A stretch of 64,000 bases of DNA. Origin: Bretschneidera sinensis (Eukaryota > Streptophyta > Magnoliopsida > Brassicales > Akaniaceae). The first letter of the stretch is position 1, and every line of letters begins with the position of its first letter. The position numbers and the translations under genes were made by a program. Below are positions 1-11,936 of this stretch, piece after piece. The notes under the pieces are model-generated. The model was not told where the DNA came from, searched no databases, and was given only the letters and a program-made list of their open reading frames with translations. The stretch spans positions 28,714,501-28,778,500 of the forward strand of contig CM043700.1 of NCBI GenBank assembly GCA_023935145.1, given 5' to 3'.

Positions 1-76
1 ATTAAAAATAAATATCTAACAATCACAACCTACGTCAACCAAAAGAAAAAAGATAACGAGAAGAAATTTTTTTGTT

Positions 77-844
77 ATGAGTAGGGAAGAATTTTTTAGA
101 TTGTGGGATGAGCTCAAGGGTAAACACTCCAAGGATGACATTGATAAGGAATCAAATATGCACAATGGCGATAAATCTTGTCTAGCAACATGCACCCCAA
201 GTGACATAGAAGATGATCTCAAGAGTTCTTTTTCGTACAAGGCTGAGGAGGGAGGGGACAGCAGACATGGTTTTCTGACATCCTGTGTTGGAACTTGCTG
301 GTTTAGGGCCCCTGAACTACTCTATGGATCAATAGACTATGGACTAGAGGTTGATCTGTGGTCATTAGGCTGCATTTTCGCCGAGCTTTTAACTCTTGGG
401 CCCCTATTTCCTGGGACTTCTGATATTGATCAGCTCAGCAGAATTATCAGTGTATTGGGCAACTTAACAGAAGAAGTCTGGCCAGGTTGCTCCAGACTTC
501 CTGATTACAGAACAATATCATTTGGTAAGGTAGAAAATCCAATCGGTTTAGAAGCCTGCCTGCACAATCGTTCCCCAGAAGAAGTATCTCTGGTCAAGAA
601 ACTTGATTGTTATGACCCAACTGGTAGAGCTACTGCAATGGAATTACTCCATGACAATTCTTTTCACGAAGAGCCTCTTCCAGCTCCAATATCTGAGTTG
701 CGGGTCCCTTTAACCAGGAGTGGGCAAGACGAAGATTCTCCCGGTAGGTGGAATGATTATAATGACATGGGTTCAGTTTCTGATTTTGATGACTTTGGCC
801 GCATGAATGTCAAAACCACCAGTGGTGGCTTTTCCATACAGTAG
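77..844 (+). CDS. CDKF;1: Cyclin-dependent kinase F;1-like (CDK-activating kinase), C-terminal part
   Basis: This is the 3' part of a plant CDKF;1 protein, a kinase that phosphorylates the T-loops of other CDK-activating kinases. Visible are the acidic/serine insert typical of CDKF;1 (LATCTPSDIEDD, about residues 36-47 of this piece), then the P+1 loop and APE motif (GTCWFRAPELLYG), the D-W-S-G-C helix-F block (VDLWSLGCIFAELL), and the tail ending in DDFGRMNVK and FSIQ. The ATP-binding lobe, HRD and DFG motifs lie upstream of the window. The Met at 77 aligns with an internal Met of CDKF;1, so it is not the true start. Bases 1-76 show no homology and may be intron. The usual Arg of the T-R-W-F-R P+1 loop is Cys here. 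The reading frame is open to TAG at 842-844. Identification is strong; whether the full gene is intact cannot be judged. Confidence 0.9.
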   Translation: MSREEFFRLWDELKGKHSKDDIDKESNMHNGDKSCLATCTPSDIEDDLKSSFSYKAEEGGDSRHGFLTSCVGTCWFRAPELLYGSIDYGLEVDLWSLGCIFAELLTLGPLFPGTSDIDQLSRIISVLGNLTEEVWPGCSRLPDYRTISFGKVENPIGLEACLHNRSPEEVSLVKKLDCYDPTGRATAMELLHDNSFHEEPLPAPISELRVPLTRSGQDEDSPGRWNDYNDMGSVSDFDDFGRMNVKTTSGGFSIQ

Positions 845-2482
845 TTCCTCTGAGCTCAAATGCCATTGAGGTACAATGAATTGTTAAATTATAGTTATGT
901 CTTATTCATTCAAATATTAAATTAGTGATGAGAAGTATCACAAATTGGTTGCACTTGTGTGCTGTTTATATAGAGTTATATGTGCATGCGGAAGCCCATT
1001 TATTGTAAACCAACACAAACTAGTTTAATAACATGATGTTTTTCTTTTATGCATCTTGGATACTACAATGTAAAGCTTTGTTATAAAATAAGGCTGAAGT
1101 GAAGAGTTATGCACGGGAGATTTTTTGCCTGTTGTTAGTAAGCATAATGTGTTTATATTGCGGGTTACAAGCAATTTTTGAATTTATCATTGTGATATCA
1201 TGCCATGTCTTAACACTTCTGAAACTCTCTTTCTCTTCCCCCAGATAGTTTTCCTAATCCAAAAGATTAGCTCGTCACTGCACCATACGCAGTTTGAAAT
1301 GTACCCTTATGTGATAGGGTAGGCCTGTGGCAAAATGTAAGAGCGTGAAACATTGTAATGTTCTCTATTGTGGAACCTGTCGTGATCTTGTATCTTTAAA
1401 TTATGATTGATATAGAGGAAAAGTGAGATGAAAAAAAAGAGAAGAGAAAAAAAAAACGATTTTTCTACTGTTTAGTAAAAAAGAATAGTAAGATGATTTA
1501 TATTTTTTTCTCACATGAATAATTTACAATTCTCTCTAATTGAAATGATTGAACGGTGAAATCTAAACCAAACTACTTTTGTTTTCCCTTTCATTTTTCT
1601 TCATTTTCCCTCCGTCAATTAGAGCCTTTAACTCTTAGTCAGAAAGCAGAAAATATAAACATCATAATCGGGCACTAGTGAAAAGATACAGATTGGAACA
1701 TTTTCCTAGGAACAAACTACTGCTTTAATAGAGTATCACCCTCTTCCTGCATAAAAATTACAACTACCTTCTCACGTGTATAAGGGCATGGGTCCGTTGT
1801 TAAGCTCTACAATGTTTTCCGGTTGATTAATGGGAAAATAGTCCCAGACATTAGACTTCAGCTAGTGGTTAAACTCAACACCTTATTTTTTTCAGTTTTT
1901 AATTTTTCCATTTTTTTTCTTCCTGGGAATTCTCTTAGGGGCAGACATCTTGACCTCTCATTAGGCGACCAGATAAGATACTGCGTAATGGATTATCCAA
2001 CATGCCTCAATTTGAACTATAAAGCTTGATAAAAAGTATATTAAAAAATATACCAGTAAATAAATAAAATCAAAATGGAAATATGAATGCAAAATGAATG
2101 TAGCATGCAGGCAATTTCCTTTCATCTGAAACCCCGCTTTATCATTACATATATTGCATTTGTAGTTTTTAAAGGGAAGTGCATATCTGTGGCTACAGAA
2201 AAATGACACATCTGTAGCTCTCGTTACTTGGGCACAAAAGTTGACTACAAACAAGCAGTTTAAAGTTCAAACAAGCTCTCTGATATATAGTTTCCCAGCA
2301 TATGAATACCTTCCATGAAATGAAGAGGCATTGACGCTTAGAGCGTCTCTCTGAAGCCAGTTTCTTACTTTGCAGATCAGTAGGCAAGCCTGCAACCACA
2401 TTTCATTAGATATAGACTGAGAGAAACTTTGTTTTATCAGACGAATTTTCCCATACAAACATATTGAAAACAGCATATACAT
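845..2482. other. Intergenic DNA between convergent CDKF;1 and pGlcT2 genes
   Basis: AT-rich DNA that must hold the 3' UTRs and polyadenylation regions of the two convergent genes. Short frames here (for example 1823-2029 on + and 1961-2254 on -) show no recognisable domain or codon pattern. I see no RNA gene or mobile element. Confidence 0.6.
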
Positions 2483-4473
2483 CTATTCCTGTGGAAGTAG
2501 AGCAATCTCGATTTCTTGGAGTGATTTTCCTTTGGTTTCCATAACATTCCTCTTCACAAAGACCACTGCCATCACGCAAAAAGTACCAAACATGGAGTAT
2601 AAGAGCTGTGGTCCAAGCTGCTCCAGCAAGCGCAAGAATAACAAGCCCACAAAGAAATTTATCACCTGCAGAACATCAGTTATAGAACCGAAGAATCAAA
2701 ATGCCTATAAGCTAGAGCTCACCCGTTTCTCAAATAACACAGTTCACCGGTACAAAATAGTGTTAAAATTAAAATTAAACAGAAATGGAGATTTCGGTCA
2801 CTAAATTTTTTTATGAAGTTTATTCCGGTTGGAAAGTTGAATTCCAAGCTGCCAAAAACACGATATCCTGGCTCATATAACTTCATCAGATTGCCAAGGC
2901 TTTCCCAGTTTTCAAATGTATGCTTTACTTTCAATTCTAAATTAGCAGGAAAGATGCATAGCAACAAAAATAACTGATAATAAAGAAAAAGCAGAAGAAA
3001 TTACCCAGTGCACTGACATACAGACAGACATAGCTTTTGCCCTAATTCGACTACGGAAGATTTCTGGAAGGAGGAGACTTGGTACTGGACCAGCTCCTAG
3101 AGCAAATGTTAACACAAACCTGCACAAAGTGGTTCACAGTTAGTATCCATGTCCTGAATGCTATGTAAGGATCTAAGTCATCTTCATGTAGTCTAAATGC
3201 TATGCAGTCACCACGTGGAATCAGGAGCAAACGGGTAGGCTGATTGAATGCGCATTTTCTAATGAGCAATAGAACATAATAAGCATGCATTCTTCATTTA
3301 TAGAACAGCTTTCAGGTTTGGTATAGCATCAGAATTAATCCAAATACGTTCCCACTAACTGCCAAGGTTTGCAAAAAACGGGGCACATATTTTTAAAAAG
3401 TCTCAGCCATCTTTGTCTTGCAATCAACGAAAAGACGATTTTCATTGGGGAATAAACCCACAAGTAATTATTCAGCAGCAAGTCCACAAAATAGTAAGTT
3501 AAGAATGAAACAAGACATGTCAAATTTGCAGAGTCTGATTATGTATGAACACAATTAAAATTTATCTTCAAGATATATGAATTAGAATATTACTCACATC
3601 AGCATGCCACCAACTGAAAGGTATAAGGTTCCAGAGTGAGGTGTGTAAGGACTTGCAGCAGCAACTCGAAGGGACGTTGATACTGCCTAATTAGATAAAA
3701 AAAAAAAAAAAATATTACGTAAACACCAGGCTTTTGAGATCATACTCCATTTATTTCATTCAAAAGAAAAATCAGGGAATGTGATTATTAATTGCTGTAA
3801 CCAGAGCTATGAATGATATTAATACCAATGTAGTAGTGTATTTACAGTAAACAAATAGATGCCATTCTTTTCCCGTTCCAAACATGATACTTCAGGAAAT
3901 ACTCGAAATAATTTAGCACTCCTCTCCCTCAGTATGAAACACATCCACAATGCATTATGGAGGATTTATTCTACTGTATCAATTAAATAATAGAATCCCC
4001 AAACACGCACAACAAATGCATAGTATGCCCCTCTACATTCATAATGCTACTCCAGAGGCTTCCATGAAAATTGAAGTACTAGAATTTACCATGCCAAAGA
4101 AGCTCCATAGAAGAAGTAACTTCCTTCCTAATTTATCCATCAAAACCATCGCGATAATAGATCCTGAGTATTAAACCTGTGAAGTCAAGAGACACAATAC
4201 AATAATCTAACATGCAATAAAAGCTACGGAAGAGCCAAGCTATACCTGACAAATTTGCAATTCCTACAAAGACATTTGCAAGGTCTGACGGTACTCCCGC
4301 ACTTTTGAATACAGTAGAAGAGAAATAAAATACAGCATTTATACCTGATAGCTGTTGTAAAGCAAATAGTGTTGACCCAATAAAAACAACTGCAAAAGTG
4401 ACGCATGAATAACAAAGCCTAAAAGAAAACAAGATAAGAAGAAGAACAAACAATGGTAGTGGATGATGATAAA

Positions 4474-5061
4474 TGTTAGGATTTTAGTTCAATTCTCTAC
4501 CAAAAAAAAAAAACTTCTAATTGATTTAGAAAAAGTTGTTTCTTTATTTTGTAGTTGCTTGTTTTAATAAGAATAGTAGTAATTTCCAATTAGATTGTTG
4601 ATTGTACAAATAGTAGTAGTCTATTATGATGTTATTCTTTTCTTAAGAGAACTGGAAAAATATTATCTATATAATGGAGTCCCAGAGAAGATTTGAGACA
4701 CATGTATAATTCTCATATACATTGTAAACTAGAGAGGTTTACTATTAGAGTTAGGATGAGAGTTTTGGATGTATTGGGGTTTCAAGGGTTTGGGTTGTCA
4801 AGTAGATAGGACACTTACAACTAGAGCACTTTTAAGAGCTTTTGTTGTATTAAGACTTTGGGGTGAGAGTTTTACAATTTTTTTCTTCCTAAAGTTGTAA
4901 TTGAAGATTAATAAAACAGTTGGTTTGTTAGTGTATATAGGAAAAAAACCACATTAATTTTTGGAGTTCTTGCTCTTTATTTTATTTACCTATTTAATTG
5001 TTATGGTTTTATTTTTGACTAAAATTTTGAGTTGGTGGATTTTATTAGTAAAATCCCAACA
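4474..5061 (+). mobile_element. Solo LTR (Copia-like) in a pGlcT2 intron, with TSD
   Basis: A 588-bp unit starting TGTTAGGATTTTA and ending TAAAATCCCAACA. Its ends are inverted repeats matching at 12 of 13 bases, with the TG...CA termini of an LTR. It is flanked by a perfect 5-bp duplication ATAAA (4469-4473 and 5062-5066). Inside are a TATA-like TATATAATGG near 4670 and an AATAAAA polyadenylation-like signal near 4911, giving + orientation. No gag or pol sequence accompanies it, so it is a solo LTR left by LTR-LTR recombination. It lies in the intron between pGlcT2 exons 5280-5127 and 4389-4246, where splicing could remove it. Confidence 0.85.
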
Positions 5062-6992
5062 ATAAAGAAGAGAACAGATCTACTCACAAAACTCGTGGAA
5101 TTGTACCAGAAAAGAATCATATCTACCTCTAAAATGCCGGCCATAGAACAATTTTGAGAGCTTTACAGCTTCTACATCATCCTCTATGTCTAACTTGTTC
5201 ATTTCTGCCATTGCAGTTTTGACATGCACTGCTCCTAAAAGCCTCTCAAATTGAGCTTCAGCTTCAGCACTTTTTCCTTGCTGTATCACACCAACAAGAA
5301 AGTATTAGTCTATGCCGTCGACATGAGCACTACAACAGAGGTCATATAATTTTAGGGAATTTAATATCATGCAATAGTAAACGGGTTGTTTTGGCATAAC
5401 GTTTAAGAAGAAAAGAGTAGCTGAATTAGGGGAAAGGCCAATAAGTAAATGAAATCTTAGGGACAGAAAGTAGAAGATCATACACTGCACACCTATCCGC
5501 ATCACCCAATTCTTACACAGGCTCAAAAGCACACGGGGGGAGAGAGAGAGAGAGAGCATTATGGATTAAAATAACAAGAAAGCAGAGGAAAAGAAGGGGG
5601 TTACAAAGCATGAATATAGAAATGACAGCCTCTTGCAATGGATTTCAGTCAATTTTCCAGCATATCATTGATATGATTAGCACATAAAAAGCTGAAAATT
5701 TCAGTCATTCAGAGCACAGGAAAAATTATGTTAAAAGAGCATAATTGATCAGCTCAAAATACAGAATATATAAGTGAGAGAGCAGACCTTGTACAGCCAA
5801 TGTGGAGACTCTGCACACAACATCATCCCTAGAAAAAGAATTGAAGCAGGAATTGTAGATACCCAAAAAGAGATGCGGCACCTGAGCATTTAAGTCAGGA
5901 AAAGTATGTTTGGAAGGTTAGTACTGAAGATTAGTACTCAACCAAAGATGCTATGAGATATACTGCAAGTTTCTTACCAACCGGCAATGTCTCGGACAGG
6001 AATTCCAATGAACAGAGCACCCATAAGTTCAAGACATGTTGCGATCTGAATAAAGCCTCCATAGGTGCCCCTCACAGAGGAAAGAGACACCTACTCGAAT
6101 AGATAAGCAAATTCAGATTTCGTTAGGAAAACTTCCTAAATGATGCACAAGAAAGATCATAATGTGATCAATGTGGCACAACTACAACAATTTACATACC
6201 TCTGTCACATAAAGGGCTGTCACAGTGGGCCCAAGACCCATTCCAGTCCCGACTAACAACCTTCCTAAAAGCATACCGGCAAGATTTTTGGTTGTTGCAC
6301 TGAAAATTTCAAGTTTTATTTTTCAGATTCTTATCTATATAGACAAAGATTTTAAGAAAAGAAGAGGGTTAAAAGGTGCATCTCAGAGTAGAAAGGTCTC
6401 ATACTGTCATAAACATGAAAAGAGGAGAAAAAATGGCTGCTGGTAAGATGCTGTAAGTTATAATCTTTGAAACAGCTTTAGCTACCTATGGCTTTTGAAC
6501 AAGCAACAACTTACGCATATGAGTAACAAGGGATGAGAATCTGAAACTATCAAACTGCTATCTTCCATACAAAAGGTAAAGTAACTGCGTAATGTCTATT
6601 ATCTTCTACTTCGCAGTATTTTTTTAGGTCGGAAGAATACTGAATACTTTATCAAGGAGGTGATAGGATATTTTTGTTATGCATTAACTTTTTGACTAAG
6701 GTTATGCCTCATTTTTCAATTACTTTTGCATTAATAGTGAGGTACTGAGAACGCGAATATTAATTCTCCTTCAAGCTATGTCAAATGAGACCAAGGGCCT
6801 TAGTGAAAAATTATCAACTAATAGAGACCAAAGCGATGAGACATCCCTGAAAAAGGAAATCCAAAACAGATGGCAAAGCTAAACCTAAACACTAAGCCCT
6901 GGTTAGCGCTCATTCATTATGAAATAAGATGAAGAGTATGGTATAGGACTCATTATAGCACAAAAAAATCAGTGATGATGCAAAAATTTCAC

Positions 6993-7050
6993 CTTATCAA
7001 AGCATCGATGATCATAGGCAAAGCACACAACTGAAAGGCTCTATGGCGTC
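6993..7050 (-). pseudogene. pGlcT2: 3' half of the interrupted pGlcT2 exon, including one TSD copy
   Basis: Encodes the HRAFQLCALPMII segment and ends at a GT donor (AAG|GTGAAA). Bases 7046-7050 (GACGC on the coding strand) are the target-site copy next to the element's 3' LTR. Read as GGA-CGC-CAT it restores the Gly-Arg expected in sugar porters. The following exon (6299-6200) begins in matching phase. Confidence 0.9.
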
Positions 7051-7597
7051 TGTTAGAATGGATCGTAACAGGATCGTACATTGATCGAGTAATAACCACA
7101 AAACAATAAAGTAAGATAAAAAGGGAGACAGTAAATTTACGTGGTTCGGCTTAAAGCTTACGTCCGCGGGCAGAGGCCAGAAGCAAAATTTCACTATAGT
7201 GAGAGAATATACAAAGAGTGTTTACAAAATTAGCTTTAGCCAATACACACAATTTCACAATTTCTCTCTTAACTTCTCTTTCTTCTTGATTTCTTGATGT
7301 GAATACTTCATGTTGGAATGCCTTTTATAGGCTCACAAAAAGTCCAAAGGACAAACATCAATGGATGCTCATCATTTTGTTGCTTATCATTTTGTTACCC
7401 AATTGCAGCAAAGTGGATACTTTTGACCCCTCAAATTGAGCCACAAAAAATGCACCAAAGTGGGTACTTTGTCTTCCACTTTGTCATCCACCATAGCCTA
7501 AAGTGAGTTTTACTTTTGACCCAAAAATTGAGCCACAAATTATGCAAGAAAGTGGACTCAACTTTTGGCACCACTAATTCAAGGCAATAATTCAACA
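7051..7597 (-). repeat. 3' LTR of Copia element 1
   Basis: Starts TGTTG and ends CTAACA on the minus strand. It is 547 bp, versus 520 bp for the other LTR; the difference is two short insertions (near 7377-7395 and 7470-7485) that repeat neighbouring bases. Its outer edge abuts the TSD at 7046-7050. Confidence 0.9.
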
Positions 7598-7671
7598 AAT
7601 CTCCACCTTGACTTGAATTTAACAATAGTGAAAATAAAAGCTTCAACCTCTGCCAAACAACCCCGAAGGGT

Positions 7672-8442
7672 CTAATGCAAATGCTGTGTAACACCAACCA
7701 AGTCCATGCAGTGAGTGAACTTGGCAATGGGAAGAGATTTTGTCAACATATCAGCAGGATTATTCAGAGTGTCAATCTTTCTTACAATAACATCACCTTG
7801 AGCCACAATATCCCGAATAAAGTGATACTTCACATCAATGTGTTTAGTTCTCTCATGATGCATCTGATCCTTCGTCAAATGTATAGCACTCTGACTGTCA
7901 CAATAAACTACAGTTTTGTTTGTTTCCAAACTGAGTTCATTAAGTATACCTCTTAACCAAATGGCTTCTTTGGCAGCTTCTGTAACAGCTATAAATTTTG
8001 CCTCTGTAGTAGACAATGCAACTATCGGCTGCAAGGTAGCTTTCCAACTGACTGTACAAGTCCAAATAGTAAATACATAACCTGTAATTGATCTTCTCCT
8101 GTCCAAATCACCTACAAAATCTGAATCAACATATCCAGCTAGATTGTCAAAAGTTTTACCGAATTCCAAACAAGCAGTAGAAGTACCCTTCAAATATCTC
8201 AAAATCCACTTGACAGCTTGCCAATGAGTTTTTCCTGGACAGGACAAATATCTGCTAACTATACTGACAGCATGTGAGATATCTAGTCGAGTGCAAACCA
8301 TTGCATACATAATACTTCCCACTGTACTAGAATAAGGAACTCTACACATATACATTATCTCATCTTCTGACTGTGGTGACATGGATGCTGATAATCTAAA
8401 GTGAGAAGCTAAAGGATTACTCACAGGTTTAGCATCATGCAT
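7672..8442 (-). pseudogene. pol: RNase H domain of Copia element 1
   Basis: A 256-residue open stretch beginning after the RT thumb ([14 protein letters not shown]). It continues through [18 protein letters not shown] and [17 protein letters not shown] into RNase [53 protein letters not shown] and [13 protein letters not shown] [12 protein letters not shown]. It is separated from RT by a frame break at about 8445-8480. Confidence 0.92.
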
Positions 8443-8478
8443 GCCAAAACGTTTCAGGACTTTCTCAATATATTTCTG

Positions 8479-9450
8479 TTATGATAGAAATAATCTATCT
8501 GCACCTCTGTCTCTATTGATCTCTATTCCCAAAATTTTCTTTGCTGCACCTAGGTCTTTCATCTCAAATTCATCAGTTAGCTGAGATTTCAATCTATTAA
8601 TTTCATATATGTTCTTTGCTGCAATCAATATATCATCAACATATAGCAACAAATATATGAAAGTACCATCATCAAGTCTTTGATAGTAGACACAACTATC
8701 ATACTTGCATATAGAAAATCCAATACTCAGCATAAAAGAGTCAAACCTCCGATACCACAGGCGTTGAGACTTTTTGAGTCCATACAAGGATTTCTTTAGA
8801 AGACAAACATGATCTTCCTTGCCTTCAACTTCAAAACCTTCTGGTTGGTGTATATAGATTTGTTCATCAAGATCACCATGAAGAAATGTTGTTTTCATAT
8901 CAAGTTGCTCCAACTCCAAATTATGCATTGCAACTAAAGCAAGTAAGACATGAATAGAAGTATGTCTAACAACTGGAGAGAAAACATCATTAAAATCAAC
9001 TCCCTCCACCTGGCTGTAGCCTTTCGCTACTAATCGTGCTTTATACTTGGTGTCTTCAACACATGTGACTCTTTCCTTCTTCTTAAATATCCATTTGCAC
9101 CCGATAATTTTCTTACCATTAGGTGGTTCGACTAATTTCCAGGTGTCATTTTTTTTTAGAGATTCCATCTCGTCATGCATCGTAACGAGCCATTTGTCTG
9201 AATCAGATGAACTGATGGCCTTAGAGTATGAGGTTAGATCGGAGACATCAATGGTTTCTGCAACATTTAATGCATAAGCCAACATATCTTCAAAACCATA
9301 CCATTGAGGTGGCTTTATCTGTCTCATTTGTCTTCCACCAGCTAGAGTGTGATACTCAGCTTCATGGTGTGTCTCTCCACCTGCAGACAAACTTCCTGGC
9401 TGAATAGGATTAGAATTTGCAGATGATGAGGTACCAACCTCAAGCTCCAC
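8479..9450 (-). pseudogene. pol: Reverse transcriptase of Copia element 1
   Basis: A 323-residue open stretch covering most of the Copia RT (RVT_2). It has WKLVEPPNGKKIIGCKWIFK, YKARLVAKGYSQ, the FLHGDLDEQIYIHQPEGF block and an intact catalytic LLLYVDDILIAA. It ends at a frameshift and stop near 8479, after GIEINRDRGADRLFLS. It is the best preserved enzyme domain in the element. Confidence 0.92.
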
Positions 9451-9565
9451 CTTCTCTTGTGCTTTCTCCTTTCCTGTATCACACTAAATAGGTAATTCTT
9501 TTCTAGGGTGAAACATAGTAGATTCATCAAAAATAACATCTCTGCTAATCATAAACTTATGAGTA

Positions 9566-11078
9566 TCAAGACACCATAAGCGAAAAACCCTTAACACCAT
9601 AAGCATAACCAAGAAAAATGCATTTCTTCGACCTAGGCTCCAATTTTCCTTCATTCACATAAGCATATGCAGGGCAACCAAATATTCTTAAGTTAGAGTA
9701 ATCAGGAGGGCTACCTGACCATACCTCTTCAGGTGTCTTAAGTTTAAGTGATCGGTGAGGAGAACGGTTCACCAAATGACATGTCAAATTGACTACTTCT
9801 ACCCAAAATTCCTTACCGAGACATGCGTTAGAAAGCATACATCGAGCTCTTTCTAACAGTGTTCGATTCATCCTCTATGTGACACCATTCTACTGTGGTG
9901 TCTTTCTCACCGTCCGATGTCTGACGAAGCCTTCATCTTTGCAAAATTGATTAAACTCTGAATCACAAAACTCAAGACCATTATCTATTCTGAGTCTCTT
10001 GACTTGTTTCCCGGTTTGCTTCTCTAATAAGGTCTTTCATTGCTTAAAAATGTCAAATACCTCATCCTTGTGCCTGAGAAAATAGACCCAAGTCTTTCTA
10101 GAAAAATCATCAATAATCGTTAGCAAGTATCTGGCTCCTCCTTTGGAAATTTCACAGGAAGGCCCCCATAGATCAGAATGAATGTAATCAAGAGTACCTT
10201 TGGTTCTGTGAATTGCAGTGTTGAAGCTGACTCTTTTCTGCTTTCCAAAGACACAATACTCACAAAAATCCAGCTTCTCAATCTTTCTTTCAGGCATAAG
10301 ACCTCTTTTACTGAGTACGGCTAATCCCTGCTCACTCATATGCCCTAGGCGCATATGCCATAACTTGGTAGAGTCTGAATCTGATATGGATGAGGAAACT
10401 GTTGCAGAGCCTGTAACTGTTGAACCTAATAAGGTGTATAGACTGCCAGACTTCTTTCCTTTCATGAAAACAAGAGCACCACGGGAAATCTTTTACTGAG
10501 TACGGCTAATCCCTGCTCACTCATATGCCCTAGGCGCATATGCCACAACTTGGTAGAGTCTGAATCTGATATGGATGAGGAAACTGCTGCAGAGTCTGTA
10601 ACCGTTGAACCTAATAAGGTGTATAGACTGCCAAACTTCTTTCCTTTCATGAAAACAAGAGCACCACGGGAAATCTTTATGTTCCTAGACTCAATCACAG
10701 ATTTACAGACATTGGCATCCAGAATGCCCAAAAAAAAAAAATATTTTTCTTCAAATCAGGTACATGTCTGACATCAGTCAATGTCTTAACAATTCCATCA
10801 TGCATCTTGATTTTTACTGTGCCTACACCAACAGTTTTGCAAGTGGCATTATTGCCCATTAGAATAACTCCACCTTCAACGGAATCATATGTGGAGAACT
10901 AATCTCTGTTGGGGCACATATGATAAAAACATCCAGAATCAAGAATCCATTCGTCGTTGGATCTGGACTGGTCGGTTGTAAATAAAACATCATCACCTTT
11001 TTCTTTTGCTACATCAGCATCAGATGTTTCTTCCTTCTGCTTGCCCTTGTCATTTTGCCATTCATTCTTCTTTTTGTT
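9566..11078 (-). pseudogene. pol: Protease and integrase region of Copia element 1 (degenerate)
   Basis: Includes the gag-pre-integrase block ([14 protein letters not shown], then a Cys-x2-Cys finger, [11 protein letters not shown]), the integrase start ([10 protein letters not shown], then [13 protein letters not shown]; 10465-10037) and the later integrase part (NRTLLERARCMLSNACLG, PEEVWSGSPPDYSNLRIFG; 9871-9566). A TGG-to-TAG change near 10900 and the 185-bp duplication at 10306-10675 disrupt it. The region joining 9872-10036 is out of frame. Confidence 0.85.
10306..10675 (-). repeat. 185-bp tandem duplication inside pol of Copia element 1
   Basis: Bases 10306-10490 are repeated directly as 10491-10675 with about six substitutions. 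The unit spans the end of the protease/spacer and the [10 protein letters not shown] gag-pre-integrase block. Since 185 is not a multiple of three, it shifts the pol frame. The related element at 62.9-63.1 kb has a single copy. Confidence 0.9.
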
Positions 11079-11825
11079 CTACAGCTTATAACATTCTGCT
11101 ACAATATGTCCCTTCTTCTTGTTATAATTGCAAGTCAAATTTTTATGCTTTCCTCTTGACTTTGATCTTCTTCTATTCTTACCACCATCAAAGCCTCTGT
11201 CATTGGAGCTGCCTCTTGCAACAAGACTAGAGCCCTGATCATCAGACTTACTAGACAAAAGTTCATTATCCAATTTCTCCTTACTCATAAGAGAAGATAT
11301 CGCATCATCAAAATTTAATTCTTCTCTACCATAAATTATAGTGTCTCTAAAATTTTTGTATGAGAGTGGTAATGAACATAATAATAAGAGAGCTTGATCT
11401 TCAGACCCAATAACAACTTCAAGATTTTTCAAATCATTAATAATTGAGATAAACTCACTAATATGGGACTTGAGAGAGAAACCTTCTATCATGCGGAGAC
11501 CATAAAGGCGTTGCTTCATAACCAACCTGTTGGCCAAGGATTTAGTCAAGTATAACTCATCTAGCTTGGCCCATAAGGCTGCAGAAGTCTTCTTTGACAG
11601 AACTTGCTATAAGACATCATTTGAAAGACTCAGTTGGATTGCTGATAGAGCCTTGTCATCCAAGTCATCCCAATCTTTATCACTCATGCCGGCAGGCATC
11701 TTGGCTTTCCCCAGTAGTGCTTTCTTCAAGCCATTCTAGGTTAAAATGGCTAACATACGAACTTGCCATAGACAGAAACTGATGTTTCCATCAAACTTCT
11801 CAATATCAAACTTCATTGTTGACAT
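11079..11825 (-). pseudogene. gag: gag of Copia element 1 (degenerate)
   Basis: The ATG near 11825 aligns with the MSTMKF start of the related element at 61804. The frame is broken, and the best open part is 11549-11079. It carries the UBN2-type gag helices (ISEFISIINDLKNLEVV, LLLCSLPLSYKNFRDTI) and a basic region before the zinc knuckle. The knuckle reads CNYNKKKGHIVAEC: the second Cys of C-x2-C-x4-H-x4-C is Asn. The Gln codon after CYKL is TAG here. Confidence 0.85.
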
Positions 11826-11921
11826 CTCGATCGAACAAAATGATCCTGAACAAAATGTTACTATTCGTGAAATTCACTATTCACATGAACAGTAACCTCA
11901 CAGAAAAACAGATAGAAATTA

Positions 11922-11934
11922 GCTCTGATACTAG
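11922..11934 (-). other. Primer binding site of Copia element 1
   Basis: Just inside the 5' LTR the minus strand reads CTAGTATCAGAGC, one mismatch from TGGTATCAGAGC-type sites complementary to initiator methionine tRNA. The partial element at 61764-61775 keeps the exact consensus. Confidence 0.75.
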
Positions 11935-11936
11935 TT

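Noticed and set aside
1823..2029. 68-codon frame between CDKF;1 and pGlcT2
   Set aside because: Short, AT-rich, no homology; probably chance in the 3' flank.
5535..5560. GA microsatellite as a regulatory element
   Set aside because: About eight GA units inside a pGlcT2 intron; simple repeat with no positional evidence for function.
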